DNA of 64,000 bases from Chrysomallon squamiferum (taxonomy: Eukaryota > Mollusca > Gastropoda > Neomphalida > Peltospiridae): the NCBI GenBank assembly GCA_012295275.1, contig CM022676.1, positions 6,293,219-6,357,218 on the forward strand, read 5' to 3'. The notes under the pieces were generated by a model. That model was not told the origin of the DNA and made no database searches. It saw only the letters and a program-made list of their open reading frames with translations. The position numbers and the translations under genes are program-made. Each line of letters starts with the position of its first letter. Position 1 is the first letter of the stretch. Below, piece after piece: positions 1 through 29,666 of the stretch.

Positions 1-418
1 AATGTTACTATCTAAATCAGAAGAGTAAACTGCATTCATTGATTGTTTGTACTGAAGAAAATAAACAGAATACCAAATACGTTCATATCCTTCCTCTGAT
101 TTAGTTATACATAAACTCTGCCTCTCTGTCCATCACTGTTTTTGGTTTTTTTACTAGACACATAGACACACATACAGACATAACTCCATCCGTACATACC
201 CATAGTCTTTAGCCCTATCCTCTATTTCTATTTCTCCCTCCCTTCTATCCTGTTCATTCTCTTTATTTTTTCAATCTCTTTATTTCTCCCAATCTTTTAT
301 TTCATTCTGTCTGTTTCTTTCTCTCTTCATTTTTATTCTTTCTCTCACTTTTTTTTTCTCAGACTGTCTTCTCTCTCTCTCTCTTTCTCTCTTAATCTCT
401 CTATTCTGACATCATTCT

Positions 419-479
<61 letters not shown>

Positions 480-633
480 ATCTTTCTCTCTTAATCTCTC
501 TCTCACCATATCTATTTCTGACACTCTCTTTTTGACACCATTCTGTCTTATATATTCCTCTCTCTTCTCTCTCTCTCTCTCTCACACACACACACCCACA
601 CCCACACACAGACAGACAAAAGCTGTTACTTAC
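1..633. other. ABCG-like intron, left edge
   Basis: Pyrimidine-rich microsatellite sequence: (CT)n at about 421-476 and smaller CT and CA runs to about 610. No exon of the remaining transporter was found on either strand. Confidence 0.7.
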
Positions 634-16997
<16,364 letters not shown>

Positions 16998-17065
16998 CTT
17001 GGATTATTATTTGGTTGTCATGGCCATGCATAAGATTTTGGTAGTCAAACTGTTATAGATTAAAT
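16998..17065 (-). other. ABCG-like 5' UTR segment with acceptor
   Basis: On the minus strand a T-rich tract followed by TTTTCAG at 17066-17072 is a good 3' splice site 68 bases before the ATG. This suggests that the coding exon is joined to a distant non-coding first exon. The core AAGATGGC around the ATG also matches a YY1-type site. Confidence 0.5.
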
Positions 17066-17132
17066 CTGAAAATAAAAAAATATTAACTATAATTTTAACA
17101 ATTGCAATAATAGTAATAATAATAAGGATGAC

Positions 17133-17176
<44 letters not shown>

Positions 17177-18192
17177 TAATAACAATAAAAGCATTGTAAC
17201 TCAAGGATAACAGTAATAATAATAACGATAATAATAATAATGATAATAACAATGATAATAGCATTTTATCTCATTTGTAAACATTATAATTCAAAAACAA
17301 TTTTCCTGTATTTTTTTTTTCAAATAAATGGTTATCAATATCATTATAAATATTATCTTACAATATAATATTATTTATTAATTAAAGTAAAAAAGAATAA
17401 TTATTTTATTGTCCAGATGTTATTAATTTGATAATGAAGACAAACCATTTTGAAATTAATAGTAAAAAAAACAGCTATTGTCTTCATTACTGCAGTCAGT
17501 GATATACCAAAAAAAAAACATCATTTCATTATTTATATAGCCTAAAAACACTGACTGTTTGTTAAATATGAAATAATGAATGTATCCATATTAACTTTAA
17601 ATAAAATCATCACCATCATCATCCTCATCATTATTTATCATTATTATTATTATTAATAGTATACCTCAAAATGTGCATCACATTATGCAGAATATTTTAT
17701 TTAAATCCAAACTATTGATTCCTTTTTATATATATATAGTATATTTATATACACCATTTCTATATGAATAACCATGTTAACATCAGTACTGTGACAGTTC
17801 TAATTTTATCCTATTGTTTTTGGCACAGAATCTAACTGAAAGGTCAACAGCATATATTTATGAATATTAATCATAAAAGGAAGGTTTTATCTATATGCTT
17901 GGATGAGTGTGGTGGCCAAGATCTATATGTCCATTGTATGTGTGTGTGTGTCCATCCATCTACCTATATATATTTCTTTATCTCTCTCTCTCTTTCTCTC
18001 CACAAAAAACAAACAAACACAGATACATTCACAAATGTATAAAGACAGAGACAGATAGACAGACAGATGTAAACAGACAGACCAACATAATAATTAAATG
18101 AATGCAACTTATGTAATAAGGCTTAGACAATTTATTTGGCAAGGATATGTGTATGAATATACATATACATAAACCATTCATATTCCAGAAAC

Positions 18193-18234
<42 letters not shown>

Positions 18235-18391
18235 GGAATCATCCATGGTTATATGTGCACACACTAAAGGCGTGCTAGTTTCTATCTTATCACATTAAAT
18301 GTCAGTTACTAAAGTGTATTTCATATCTTGTCAATGAATGCAGTTAGTAATCTCTGTTATCAACTTAATCATAAACAGATGAATATAAATT

Positions 18392-18409
18392 ACACACACA
18401 CACACACAC

Positions 18410-18452
<43 letters not shown>
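18392..18452. repeat. (CA)n(TG)n microsatellite, self-complementary
   Basis: A CA run followed at once by a TG run, able to fold into a hairpin. Confidence 0.9.
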
Positions 18453-18454
<2 letters not shown>

Positions 18455-19419
18455 GCTGTTGAAAACAAATTATGATAAGAATGAAGAAAATTTAATAAAT
18501 AAATCAATCAATAAAGAATGAAATAAAGAAATGAAATAAATTAAAATAATATAAAATAAAATTAAGAAATGACACGGAACAATTAAAAATCAAATAAAAG
18601 AAATAAAGACATAATATGAAATAATAAAAATAAACAATTAAAATAAAATAAAATCAGTAATAAACACATTTTTAAAAATTAATAAGTGAAATCAATTAAA
18701 ATAATAAATGAAATAAAATAAAACTTTTAAATAATGCAGAAACAAAATTTTACATTTTCAGAATGTTTCAAAAGAATTATCTTTTCAGAAACAATAAAAT
18801 CAATAATTAAAAAAATAATAATTAAAATTAAAAAAGAAAATTAATCATCTTTGTATCAAAAATAAATAGTTAAGGACCTCTTAAAATGTTCTTAAATTCT
18901 CTAACATTTTAATTGTAGTTATTAAATTTTGTTAGCAAGTTAGCATGTAAAAAAAAAAAAAAAAAAAATAATAATAATAATAATAATAAAAAAATAAAAA
19001 TAAAAATAAGGAAAATAAAGATAAATTAAGAATGCCTATAAAATAAATATGAAAAAAAAAAATTTCTAACATTTGTCATCATCACTTACAATTTTAAATC
19101 TTCTATAGAAGTAAATAGATATCAATATTATTGATATATTTTAGCATTCAAAATACTTTTTTAAACCTCCTTAAATTAACATTAATATCTATCCAACACC
19201 CACATTAAATGTTGATCCAAACAGAAATCAGATAATTATGTATTGAAAATAAAATCTTCAGCTACATTAACATCCTGACATCTGTATCAAATCACCAATT
19301 AAATATCATTATGTTAAAAACTTTAATACTTAATTTCTAACCAAGCCCTTTTCATACTGCAAAGCTTTCCATACAGATAGATATTATAATTACACAAAAT
19401 TTATTTATATATATAGTTC

Positions 19420-19830
19420 AAATTCAGTTACAACTATTGATTTAAATGCATTAAGCCTATTTTTAACATAAGACCTTTTTTTATTTATTTTAATACCTTG
19501 TTTAGAGAGATATATAGTTGTTAAGAAGAAATGTACACAAAACTTTACAATGCAGCCCATCTAAAGATATCAAATGTTATCAGTGATAGAATTTCAATTA
19601 CAACTATTAACTTAAATGCAGTAAGCCTATTTTTAATGTAAGACCTTTTAAATTTATTTTAATGCATTTGGGGTTTTTAAGAGATATATTGCTGTTAAGA
19701 AGAATTGTACCCAAATCTTTACAGCCAATTTGAATTACAACTATTGACTTAAATGTGGGACCTTTTGCACTTACTTTAAAGCTTTATTTAGATATACATG
19801 ACTGTCAAGAAGAACAATAACTTGCTATAA
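19420..19830. repeat. Three decayed tandem copies
   Basis: The phrase TTACAACTATTGA-TTAAATG-TAAGCCTATTTTTAA, then AGACCTTTT and later GTTAAGAAGAA, recurs three times with growing divergence. Confidence 0.7.
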
Positions 19831-20770
19831 ACTTTATCCAAATGTCCTATTTGGAAATACTCCATCCACCCCATAACCATCATATTTACTGCACTCCCTC
19901 TTTTGAAATTACAGATCTGCCATTTATCATACCATTCAGAGAATAAGGAAAAACATTTTCAATTTCATTCAGAGAATAAGGAAAAACATTTTCAATTTCT
20001 TTTCTTAAAACTGGATCTGTTCTTGTTTTACCACTGGATAAACGATGAATACATTTTCTCCCCCTTTTCTGAAAACTGGATCTGCTCTGATTTTTGTGAC
20101 TGGATTAATAATAAATAAATTTTCCATCTCTTTTCTGAAAACCAGATCTGCACCATCATAAACAATATTGAATGATGAACATATTTTGTTTCGGAAATCC
20201 TGTCATGCTAAACCAGTAAATGTTTTATTTATCAAGTGCTGCTTCTCTTATTTGTGAAATGTTGACAGATTACTGAATTATGCTTGTTCATGTGTCTGTT
20301 TGTTTGTGCCATCTTTATCTAGTATTACAAAAATGAACCACTTTTATTATACTTCAAAACATACCTGAAAGAGTACTGTACATGCAACTCATTCATAAAC
20401 TTTACTTGTTTAATGATAAAACAATAATAATTAGGTAAAGCATTACAATAAAAATGATTTACTATCATGTTAAAATAATATCTGTATTCATCAACAAGTT
20501 CCATATTTTTCACCTTACATATTAACCTGAATTATTTGATAAGTAACTCATTTATGTGGTATACTTTGCAACAGAAATATAAAAAAAATAGTTAAATAAC
20601 CTTTCTTTTCAGTAGTTTTTTTCAATTTTTTGATATATATATATATCAAATTTCCATTTGTATTTCGGTGTCTGTTAAAATGTTAAACTGCATAAAGAAA
20701 TTTAATACTTGCATAAATCATAGTCATTTGTGAAACATAGACATGCCATTTCATTATTTCTCTCTCCTCT

Positions 20771-20773
<3 letters not shown>

Positions 20774-20817
<44 letters not shown>

Positions 20818-21016
20818 TCACTGCCTCTTAATCTTATGTTTACACTCCTTTCCTCTCTTTCTCACCCCACCAATCAATACATATTTCAGTGCCTCTTATA
20901 TTTATATATCACCCTTAGTTTTCTTTCTCCCTTGCACACATACACACAAACACACACACACACACTTCTTATATTTACATATTCCCCTCTCCTTACCCTC
21001 TTCTCTCTCTCTTTTT

Positions 21017-21066
<50 letters not shown>
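20774..21066. repeat. (CA)n runs with C/T-rich spacer
   Basis: Two long CA runs (20774-20813, 21020-21066) and a short one between; the open frame across them is a repeat artefact. Confidence 0.9.
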
Positions 21067-21069
<3 letters not shown>

Positions 21070-21583
21070 AGACAGTAGACATACCAATATATAATTTAAA
21101 CTTCAACATAATCTCTTCAGTACGGCTGTAACTATGAATCTATGCCAGCACATATTTGGTAGATCAGCAAACTCTGCAGGGTAAACCATATGATGCACTG
21201 AATTCAGGGCTGTAAGATCACCTTGTTACTAAATCTGTCTGCTAGAGTGTGGCTGATGTAAGAGCTGTTTCACAGCAAAAATAACATTGTTAAGCTTTGT
21301 GAAATCCACGAGTTCACATGAGATATGAGTATGCATATCCCTGTTAATATAATTAGATTCATTGACATAGTAGAATTTATGATTTTGTCAGCAGCATTAG
21401 TGTGGGATACATTACTAAAAAGAATGCTTGAAAAATATATATATATATTAATATGTACACATGTCTGTATATAATTCATATAGGTATCTACAAACACAGA
21501 TACCCAGAAAAAAATGCATCCACAAAATATAGACAACTCACAACATATTCTGATATACACTTGTGATATACCAAGTATAAAAC

Positions 21584-21584
21584 A

Positions 21585-21628
<44 letters not shown>
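21584..21628. repeat. (TG)n microsatellite
   Basis: Uninterrupted TG run. Confidence 0.95.
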
Positions 21629-21634
<6 letters not shown>

Positions 21635-22539
21635 ATTTGTAACTCCACACTTAACACACAGACATAACCACCTCTTTATACAACATAAAAATTTAAGAAA
21701 ACAGTGATAAAAGGGAATATTTTAAAATGTCTAGACCTATGCATTACAAATTATGATACACTCTCCGCTGGGTGAATATTATTAATGAAAATGAAGCTAA
21801 ATTAAATATGAATTATCCAAACAAAACCACATACACACAAAAAAAAAAAAAAAAAAAAATCCCTTAAACATATTTGTAGTATTTTGTGGGCTTTTTTCAA
21901 GTATTAAATTATTTTTTATTCTTTTGTGAATATGCATATTTATATGTTTTTACATATTTATAAAAATACATAAGTTTTACATTTTTAAATTTTAATTTAA
22001 CATTAATTTTGATAAGATATATTTATTCAAAAGCTTCCTGATACATATTTTTAAATTTTTATTTAAAAAAAATTAGCAAATAAAATTTCAAACTTTTATT
22101 ACAGATATTCATTTTACAGATATTTTTAACATACAGATGTTTGATATAAAAACCAAAAAATATTAGTTTGCATTTTAAATGAATACCATTTTTGCAATGA
22201 CAAAAAACATATATCTGTCAAACATCAATCTATCCATTAAAGACAAAAATGAATTAAATGCAATAATCATGAATACATATTTAAAAATAACTAAACCATT
22301 TCATTTATCATAAACCTCCTTCCTTTTAACCATTTATTTCTTTACTTCATTTCTCTCTTTTTCTCAAATGTTTCCCCTTTCTCAAAACATATTCCTGCTT
22401 CTAATATTTCTATAACCCATCCCTCCCATTTTCTCTTCTTTCACAAAACAGTCTTGCCATCCATTTTCTGAATGTAACTTTCTTTAATCACATACCTAAG
22501 TCTTTCCACTTCATATTAAATATAAATGTATTAATAAAT

Positions 22540-23311
22540 CTAGTTTACTGTTTATTGATCCAACAACTGATCCATCTTTCTAGATGTCTTTCTCATTTTC
22601 TGTCACTCACTCTCTTTCTTCCTGTCATCTAGTCTACCTTCCCTCCTACATTTTCATGTCAACATTTAAAAAATTACCATTTCATATCAAAATAATAAAA
22701 AAATGGCAAATTATTTAGTTCTTGACCACAACTGATCTAACACTTTTTGAAATCTAATTAAGCTTCATCTTGCTCTCATAATTTAATAAAGAACTGATAT
22801 ATTAGCTAACAGATCTATCAGATCCATAATTCATTCTTCCTTTTCTTACTGTCTGTCTGTCTTTCTGACAACTTATAATCTCTTCCTCTCTCTCTCTCTC
22901 ATGACTGATTAAAAAAGAATCAATAATTTATTAGGATTCTGACTGTTCAGATCTATTATTTATTCTTTTTGTATTGTCTGCCTTTCTGTTGGTCTGTATT
23001 GCCTAATCCATTTCTTTTTTAATATAAAATTGATAAATAATTCAGCTTAGTTATCTTTCAGGGTTTTTTAATTGTCTTTCTACTGGTCTATGTTTCCTTC
23101 CCTTTCATTTTCACATAAAAATTGATAAACAGTTTACATCTTTCAGTTTTTTATTTTGATAGTCCTTTTTTTTTAAACATATAATTTTAAAATAATTTTA
23201 TTATGTCTGGATTCTTTGTTTTTTAAATTGTCTTTCTTTCTGTTGGTCTGTACTGCCACACTTTTCATTTTCAAATATAAAAATTGATAAATAATTTAGC
23301 TTATTGATCTA

Positions 23312-23348
<37 letters not shown>

Positions 23349-23660
23349 CAATAATTGACTTTCTATTAGTCCAAATTTCCCTTCCTCTTCTTTTTAAATA
23401 TAAAATTTAAAAAAAAAAGTGATCTTACTATATTCATTTTTTTTTAAATTAGATTTTACTAAACTGTTTTTCCATTGGTCTGTTTCTGCAGCTCCCTCTC
23501 ATTTTTTTTTCAAATATAAAACTAATAAATACTTTACCTTAGGCCATTCTATCATATTCATTTGTGATTTATTTTGTTTTTTTTTTATCATCTTTCCATT
23601 GGACTGTATCTCCCACCCTATTCTGTTTTCACATACATGTAAGTTCTTATAAATTATTTA
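22540..23660. repeat. Decayed tandem repeat, roughly 110-130 bases per unit
   Basis: Variants of GTCTTTCTTTCTGTTGGTCT, then TTTTCA-ATATAAAAATTGAT, then AATAATTTAGCTTATTGAT recur about eight to ten times. No coding potential. Confidence 0.7.
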
Positions 23661-24035
23661 GTTTACTGACCCAGCGAGAAAGACTATCTAATCCTGCTGG
23701 TGAGGCACACATAATGAATGCAGCTGTCATCTATGTAATGGTACTTCACTATAGCCAAATGGGAAGTGGGTAAAAAAAAAACAGCTGGCTGGCTGGCTGT
23801 ATTGTGCAAAGGTCAACCACCGATTTGAAGTAATACATGAACTAAGACACTGACACTAATGTGATGCAAATTTATTTATGTGTCTTTCAGTTTTTTTTAA
23901 TTGTCTAACTGTTGCTGTACATGGCTTCCTCCTTCTCATATAATATATTACACAAACAATTCAAAAAAAAAAAAAAAAAAAAATATTTGTTAAAGATCCA
24001 GAAAAGATCTACAACAACATAAGCAAAATAGCTAA

Positions 24036-24036
24036 A

Positions 24037-24077
<41 letters not shown>

Positions 24078-24098
24078 ATAATAATAATAATAATAATT
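24036..24098. repeat. (TAC)n then (TAA)n microsatellite
   Basis: About thirteen TAC units followed by several TAA units. Confidence 0.95.
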
Positions 24099-26249
24099 AA
24101 TTAATAAATAAAAATTGGTAACAGTGGTTTTGAATGTGAGCAGTGTAAGATGATCTTGAAGGAATTTTGTATTAAACAATTAAGAATAATATGTCAGTAT
24201 GTAGGGCAAAACAGAAAAGAAAGAGAGCTCTCAGAAACAACAAGAAATGTACTGTCAAAACTTAAAACTGCTAACAATGACCATCTCCACAGCTATATTA
24301 CATAGAAAGAAAGAATGAAAGAAAGAAATGAGTAGGGCAAATAAAGGAATACAAAATAGTAGTAATGTACAAAATCTATAATAATGGATAACAAATTTTA
24401 AAATATATATATATTATTCTAGACAATACAGATCCAGAACCAAGTAATTAAAAAAACAAACAATAAAAAATCAAGGGTTGTTATTTTCATCGATAGAAAT
24501 TTCAAAATAAAATTAATTTTATAACAAAGAAAACAATAATGATGAGCAACTCTTGCATTCACTGATTTCCATCTCCCTTAAAATAAAAAAAAAAAAAAAA
24601 AAAAAAACCAGGATGCAGTGACCTCACTGAATCAGTGTTCTGTTAATAATTATGTAAAACTACACTATAAATTTGTTTTCAGTACAAACTCAGTGACTTG
24701 TCTTATCAACAGTACATTCTTATCAGTCAGGTGAAAGTGCATATAAAATAGTGTATATATACATAATGCTGATTCAGCAGAAAGGATGCCCTATCTAACC
24801 TCACATTTCTTCCCAAATACTTTGTTAAAATCTAGGACATATATGGAAGAGTCCAGCAAGTTTATGTTACAAGATCTGAATGATTATGATGATAATTATT
24901 TTGTCCTTGGGATATATTTCTATCAAATATAAGAAATGGGTTTAACTTCAGTAATTAGAAAATTTTGGAAGTAAATAAATCATTATAAAGAAGAGTTCTA
25001 AGAAGAAGAAGAATCATCATAAAGAAAGATCCAATATAAAATTATACATTCTAATCAAATAAATGTAGATTGTGGAAATATTTATGATATTATTTTGAGT
25101 TATGGACAATTTGTATATTATGTCAGGTTATCAAATTTCACACAGATCTAAAAAAAAGGTGACCTCTGCATCATTAAATACAATATATTCTTAATATTCA
25201 TAAAATTAAAAAATTAAAAAAATTAAAATACGAGAAAGGAAATGACCTAGCAATTTAGATGAGTTACATAATCAAGCATAAACAAAATGATTGAACCAGT
25301 ATAGACTGCAAAATCAAAACTTCTATTCAATGCATGTGTTATTATTCGAGTTATTAATACAATTTATTTAACCTTTTTGGTCACAATGCATTGTGTATTA
25401 TTTTATAAACTGAAATATGATAGTTTGATTATGTAAAAATGCCTAATAAATTATAGTTACTCATCGGCTACCAGGCAGTCATCTATATTTTTAACTGCTA
25501 AACAACAATAAACTAATAATAGTAAATATAATAAAAGAAAATAAATAGAAAAGAAAAGAGTAAAGTTCCAAATTATCCAATGTAGTTTTATTTTTTATTT
25601 TTTTTTATTTTTTTTTTTCCATCTATAATATATTAAAAATGAAAACAGAGTAAAAAAAAAAACTTTTAATTTTATTGAGTCCCAGCTGATGTGGATTGAA
25701 TTCTTTCAAATTAGTCTACACAATGGAAAGGAGAATAAATACATGGTTTATTCTAAAGACTTTTAATCCTATCTTTTAACAGAAATTATATAATTTACAA
25801 CTATAAATTTGATGACTATGAATGTTTTCTTTTCGTTATTTCTTCTTCTTCTTTTTTTTTTTTTTTAAATACCATACTGCAATCGCTGGCTGGGTCGTTC
25901 TTTTCACTTTGTTTTCAATGATTTTACTTTCTGTTTTCCTTATATTAAATAAACAGTAGCTGTTTGTTGATTATAAGATAAAACTAGTTCATTAAAACAT
26001 CATTAAAATAAAAAATAAACGATATTTTTAAAAAAATAATAATGTAAAATAAAACTAAATAAGCTGAAAAACACGTCACCTTCAGAAAGACAAGAACTGA
26101 ACGCTTCTTTGTTCGTTCTAGATAACTCGAAAGCAGACGACAGTCTTAAACGTGAAGAAATTATTTATGTCTGATGGAATAACAGTAAATATCCATATAA
26201 CATTAAATGTCTCAACAGTAAATGAAAAACAAAGAAGGATATATATAAA

Positions 26250-26370
26250 CTTACATTTCAGTAATCAGCAATGGACGATTTTTGCTTTTACCCGTCACGT
26301 GACAGATGTATTGACGGAAGTAGTGAAACCCAATGAAAAAACGTGACGTTTGAAAGCGCGAAAAGCCGAT
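26250..26370 (-). promoter_or_regulatory. Candidate promoter and non-coding first exon of the ABCG-like gene
   Basis: A less AT-rich patch with a palindromic E-box GTCACGTGAC at 26294-26303, an ETS-like CGGAAG near 26315, and TGACGT at 26344-26349. On the minus strand a splice donor AAAT|GTAAGT occurs at 26255/26254, just 3' of these sites, suitable for joining to the 5' UTR acceptor at 17066. Gene assignment is inferred only from orientation and the absence of another gene. A second minus-strand donor (ATCG|GTAAGT) near 27252 is an alternative. Confidence 0.35.
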
Positions 26371-27044
26371 CAGCTGTTTTTTATTCAGATTAATTTTTTG
26401 AATCTTTTTCTTTATTATAACTCACTGTTATTTATTTATTTATTTTCTGAAATGAATAAGAGAAAGTGGGATCACGCTCTCAGTAATTTGTTTTGTTTGT
26501 TTGTTTTTAAATATTTTATAAAAATACACACAGTAGGAAGGTGCGGATGTTTTGGTTATCTGTTATTTTTAAGTGCGCGTTGTACATACTTCAAATTAAT
26601 TCATGAGAACTATAGTAAATACATTTAAACATCACCTATGTAGACATTTAAAAAACATTTTTATTTTATATAATTAAACAGTTTGCAAATAAAAAATTCA
26701 TAGTATACCAACTAATTAACACAATGTACAGACCATTAACGGAAAGTAAATTTGAAAAAAATAAAAAATAAAATAAAAAACCCAGTATTTTTTGTTTATT
26801 TAAAAAGTATATTGTTCTGCACTCTAGCTGTTAATAAAGTAACTATGGAAGAAGTCGAGCAAGCTAGATTTCTTAAGAGTTAGAAAAAAATATATATAGC
26901 AATAATAACCCCCTTCTCGAATCTTCTCTAAATTATAAAAAGAATTAAAAAAAAAAAACTTTTTTTTTTGGGGGGCAGTATTTAAATATTTGTTTTGGGG
27001 AGCTGTCTCTTTTTATTTATTTATTTATTATCTTTTCAAAAACG

Positions 27045-27079
<35 letters not shown>

Positions 27080-27944
27080 TGACAACAAAGGGCTTTGCTA
27101 TTATATGTCTGCATGTATGACTTTTTAATTATAAAGGCAAATGTTACTGTCTCCAAATAAACGGAAAGATGCGGAAATCTTTAGGATACAACGTGAGCAA
27201 TATCAGACTAGTACCTGAAATTAATTAAAAGACTAGCTATCTAGTGGGCACTTACCGATGCTTAAAAACTGAGAATGACCTATTTTTCTTTTCGCATCTT
27301 TGTGAAAATGTCGAAATTCTTTTCAATAACTGACTTAGTGATGGAGTTTTGTTTCATAATCATCCGGCATATTTCAGTGAGTTAGAGCACGCGCGGTTTC
27401 ACATAGTAAAATAAATAGGTCAAAATAACCTATAGTCTGCACGCATTTATTATTATTATTATTATTATTTTTGATGGCGTTGACTCATAAACGAGAATGG
27501 TAAAAAATAAAGTTCGTGTCCCTTTAACTAAACATAAACGTAGAAATAATTCAAAGAACGGACTAACAAAGTGGGCACCTTGTGTTCAAAACAGGTCATC
27601 GACTTAATTAACTTAAACACAAAGATAAATGGCCGAGTTAGTGTGTCAGCTCTGACGTAACGGACAAGGGTAGCTGTAATTTCAGTGGCATTGTTAACCG
27701 GTATCCAAAGTCTAACATGTATCGTCTTGTCATGGCCAGAGTTATCTCAGCCTCAGCTAAAAATAGAATCTTACTTCTGCTAGCTTCTTTCTCATTTACT
27801 GTGTCATTCTTGATAAAGACAGTGATAGACCGATAGTTAATAACAATATATATATATATAAAATAATAATAATAAATAAATTAATTAAAAATGAATCATA
27901 TATATAGACAGATAGATATAGATAAATTTGTCAACTTTCATTGT

Positions 27945-27977
<33 letters not shown>

Positions 27978-28852
27978 TAATAAAATAAAAAAAAAATGAA
28001 AAAGAAATAAAAACGTGAAAATACTAAAAAGAATTAATAAAAATAAAAGCAAATGTGATACAGAAACATGGCACGTGCTAATGATGTACTACCCACAAAG
28101 AATAAATGATCCGAAATAAACACGCAGAACCCTTAACAGTTATATGTTAATCAAATTGTGCGTTTTTCAAAACATTTTGTTAGCTGTCACATGAAGTAAA
28201 CACTTCTATAAAATTTTAACATTAGTCTAAACGATTTGTTTTATAAAGTCTTATAAATTTAACTGTGCCATTTTCTAAAAATAAAATAAATAAATGATAT
28301 AAAGGCAATATTTTAAAATAATAAAACAAAGCACACGTACATTTATGTGCATTGTTCTGAACTTCGGGTTACCGACCAGCAAATCGTGTGAATCGTAACC
28401 ACGAGGTCATGCTCTTTTGACCTGTTGACACAGGTTCACGACCTTAGGCTAAACCTTATAGTATATAACACTATTCGTATCTTTTCCATGGTTTATTTTC
28501 AAGTATGCTGGGCAGAACTTGTTTTGACATCAGTGTGTCATTTCAGTAATACGTAATTTAGCTTCTATCTTTGAAATACGAAATTCTGTGTTAGAACGAA
28601 ATTTTAATAATAAATAATAATAATAATAATAATAATAATGTAAATGATAATAATAATATTAATATTTTTTTTTTTTCCTGTAAAGATTATTTATATATAA
28701 TAAATATCCATTTAACAGTTATAATATGCAACTACTTATAAGTTGTTTGAATGCTGGCTTGGTGTCTGGATCTTCATAGGCCAGAAGCTCAAACCTCCTT
28801 GGTACACCATTTGAGTTATTTCCCCATCACAGGTATACAAAATAATGGAATA
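26371..28852. other. Intergenic, no gene seen
   Basis: AT-rich spacer with a (CT)n run near 27049-27075. The stretches 27490-27830 and 28330-28450 are less AT-rich and contain possible regulatory motifs but no convincing exon. Confidence 0.5.
28404..28423. promoter_or_regulatory. Inverted AGGTCA half sites
   Basis: AGGTCA at 28404-28409 and its reverse complement TGACCT at 28418-28423, eight bases apart, with a further half-site-like AGGTTCA shortly downstream. Such half sites bind nuclear receptors. Occupancy and target gene are unknown; chance occurrence is possible. Confidence 0.25.
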
Positions 28853-29666
28853 AGAAAAAAAATGGCGCTTGGAAAAAATGGCAGCCAGAAGAAATGGCAC
28901 TATGGAAATTTGTAAAAAAATGGCACCTTATTTATTTATTATGTTTAGTTGCTTAAAAAACCCACCTTAAAAGTACTTTAAAAAATACAGTTTATTCATG
29001 CAATATTGCCACATACATGTATATTAATATACAGCATCATTCAACCACTTGCTTTTGCTTAACGTACTACAGTTCTGTATCAGAGCTTAATATTACAATT
29101 ATCACATTATTAACACATTCAAAAATACAGTGTATACATAGCATCACTCAACATGTCTTCAGAGGTGCAATTATAAATTGTTTTTGGAAGCAGGACTTAA
29201 CTGATCATGTTGTCAAACACAAAGGGAATTGTATGCCTGTGCATGTGTGTGTCAGTGTGTGTGTGTGCGTGCTTGCATGTGTACAGTCATACACACAAAC
29301 ATGTCCATACAGATGTACCTATATATATATATATATATATATAATATTTTATATGTGTATGTATTTTGGGGATTGTTTTTGGTTTACATTTGTTTTGTTT
29401 GACCGTTTAATTATGAACAATTTTTAAATATGATATTAGCTGCAGAGTATATTATTTCTGACATTAAATCATTATCTCAAATATTATTCCAGCACTGTTT
29501 TTTTATGTGCAATTATGAATTGTTTTTTGTAAGCAGTATTTCACCTATTACCAATAACTAAATGTTGATAAACAGTAACTTTTTTTTTTTCAAGTGCAAT
29601 TTTTTTTCCAAATTTGCATAGTACCTTTTCTTCCAGGTGTCTATTTTTTCAAGTGCCATTTTTTCT
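28853..29666. mobile_element. Inverted-repeat element of about 814 bp (foldback or MITE-like)
   Basis: Left arm at about 28853-28928 and right arm at about 29591-29666 are imperfect reverse complements (roughly 80% by eye). They share AAAAAATGGC, CTTG, AGAAGAAA, ACTATG, AAATTTG and a final GGCACCTT-like block. The interior holds two copies of GTGCAATTAT-AATTGTTTTT followed by AAGCAG (near 29165 and 29510), and CA and TA microsatellites. No transposase frame is visible; the open frame at 29017-29427 is built mostly from simple repeats. Target-site duplication was not established. Confidence 0.6.

Larger units (their letters stand above)
17066..26254. other. No gene seen; presumed long 5' intron of the ABCG-like gene
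   Basis: About 9 kb of AT-rich sequence. Holds (ATA)n at about 17139-17175, (CA)n at 18197-18232, (CA)n(TG)n at 18392-18451, (CA)n at 20774-20813 and 21020-21065, (TG)n at 21584-21628, (TAC)n at 24036-24075, three decayed copies of a unit of roughly 150-170 bases at 19420-19830, an exact 33-base duplication near 19935-20000, and a decayed tandem block at 22540-23660. Open frames here are short and low-complexity. Confidence 0.55.

Noticed and set aside
29017-29427. 136-codon open frame inside the inverted-repeat element
   Set aside because: Largely coded by CA, TG and TA repeats and two degenerate direct repeats; no transposase motif.
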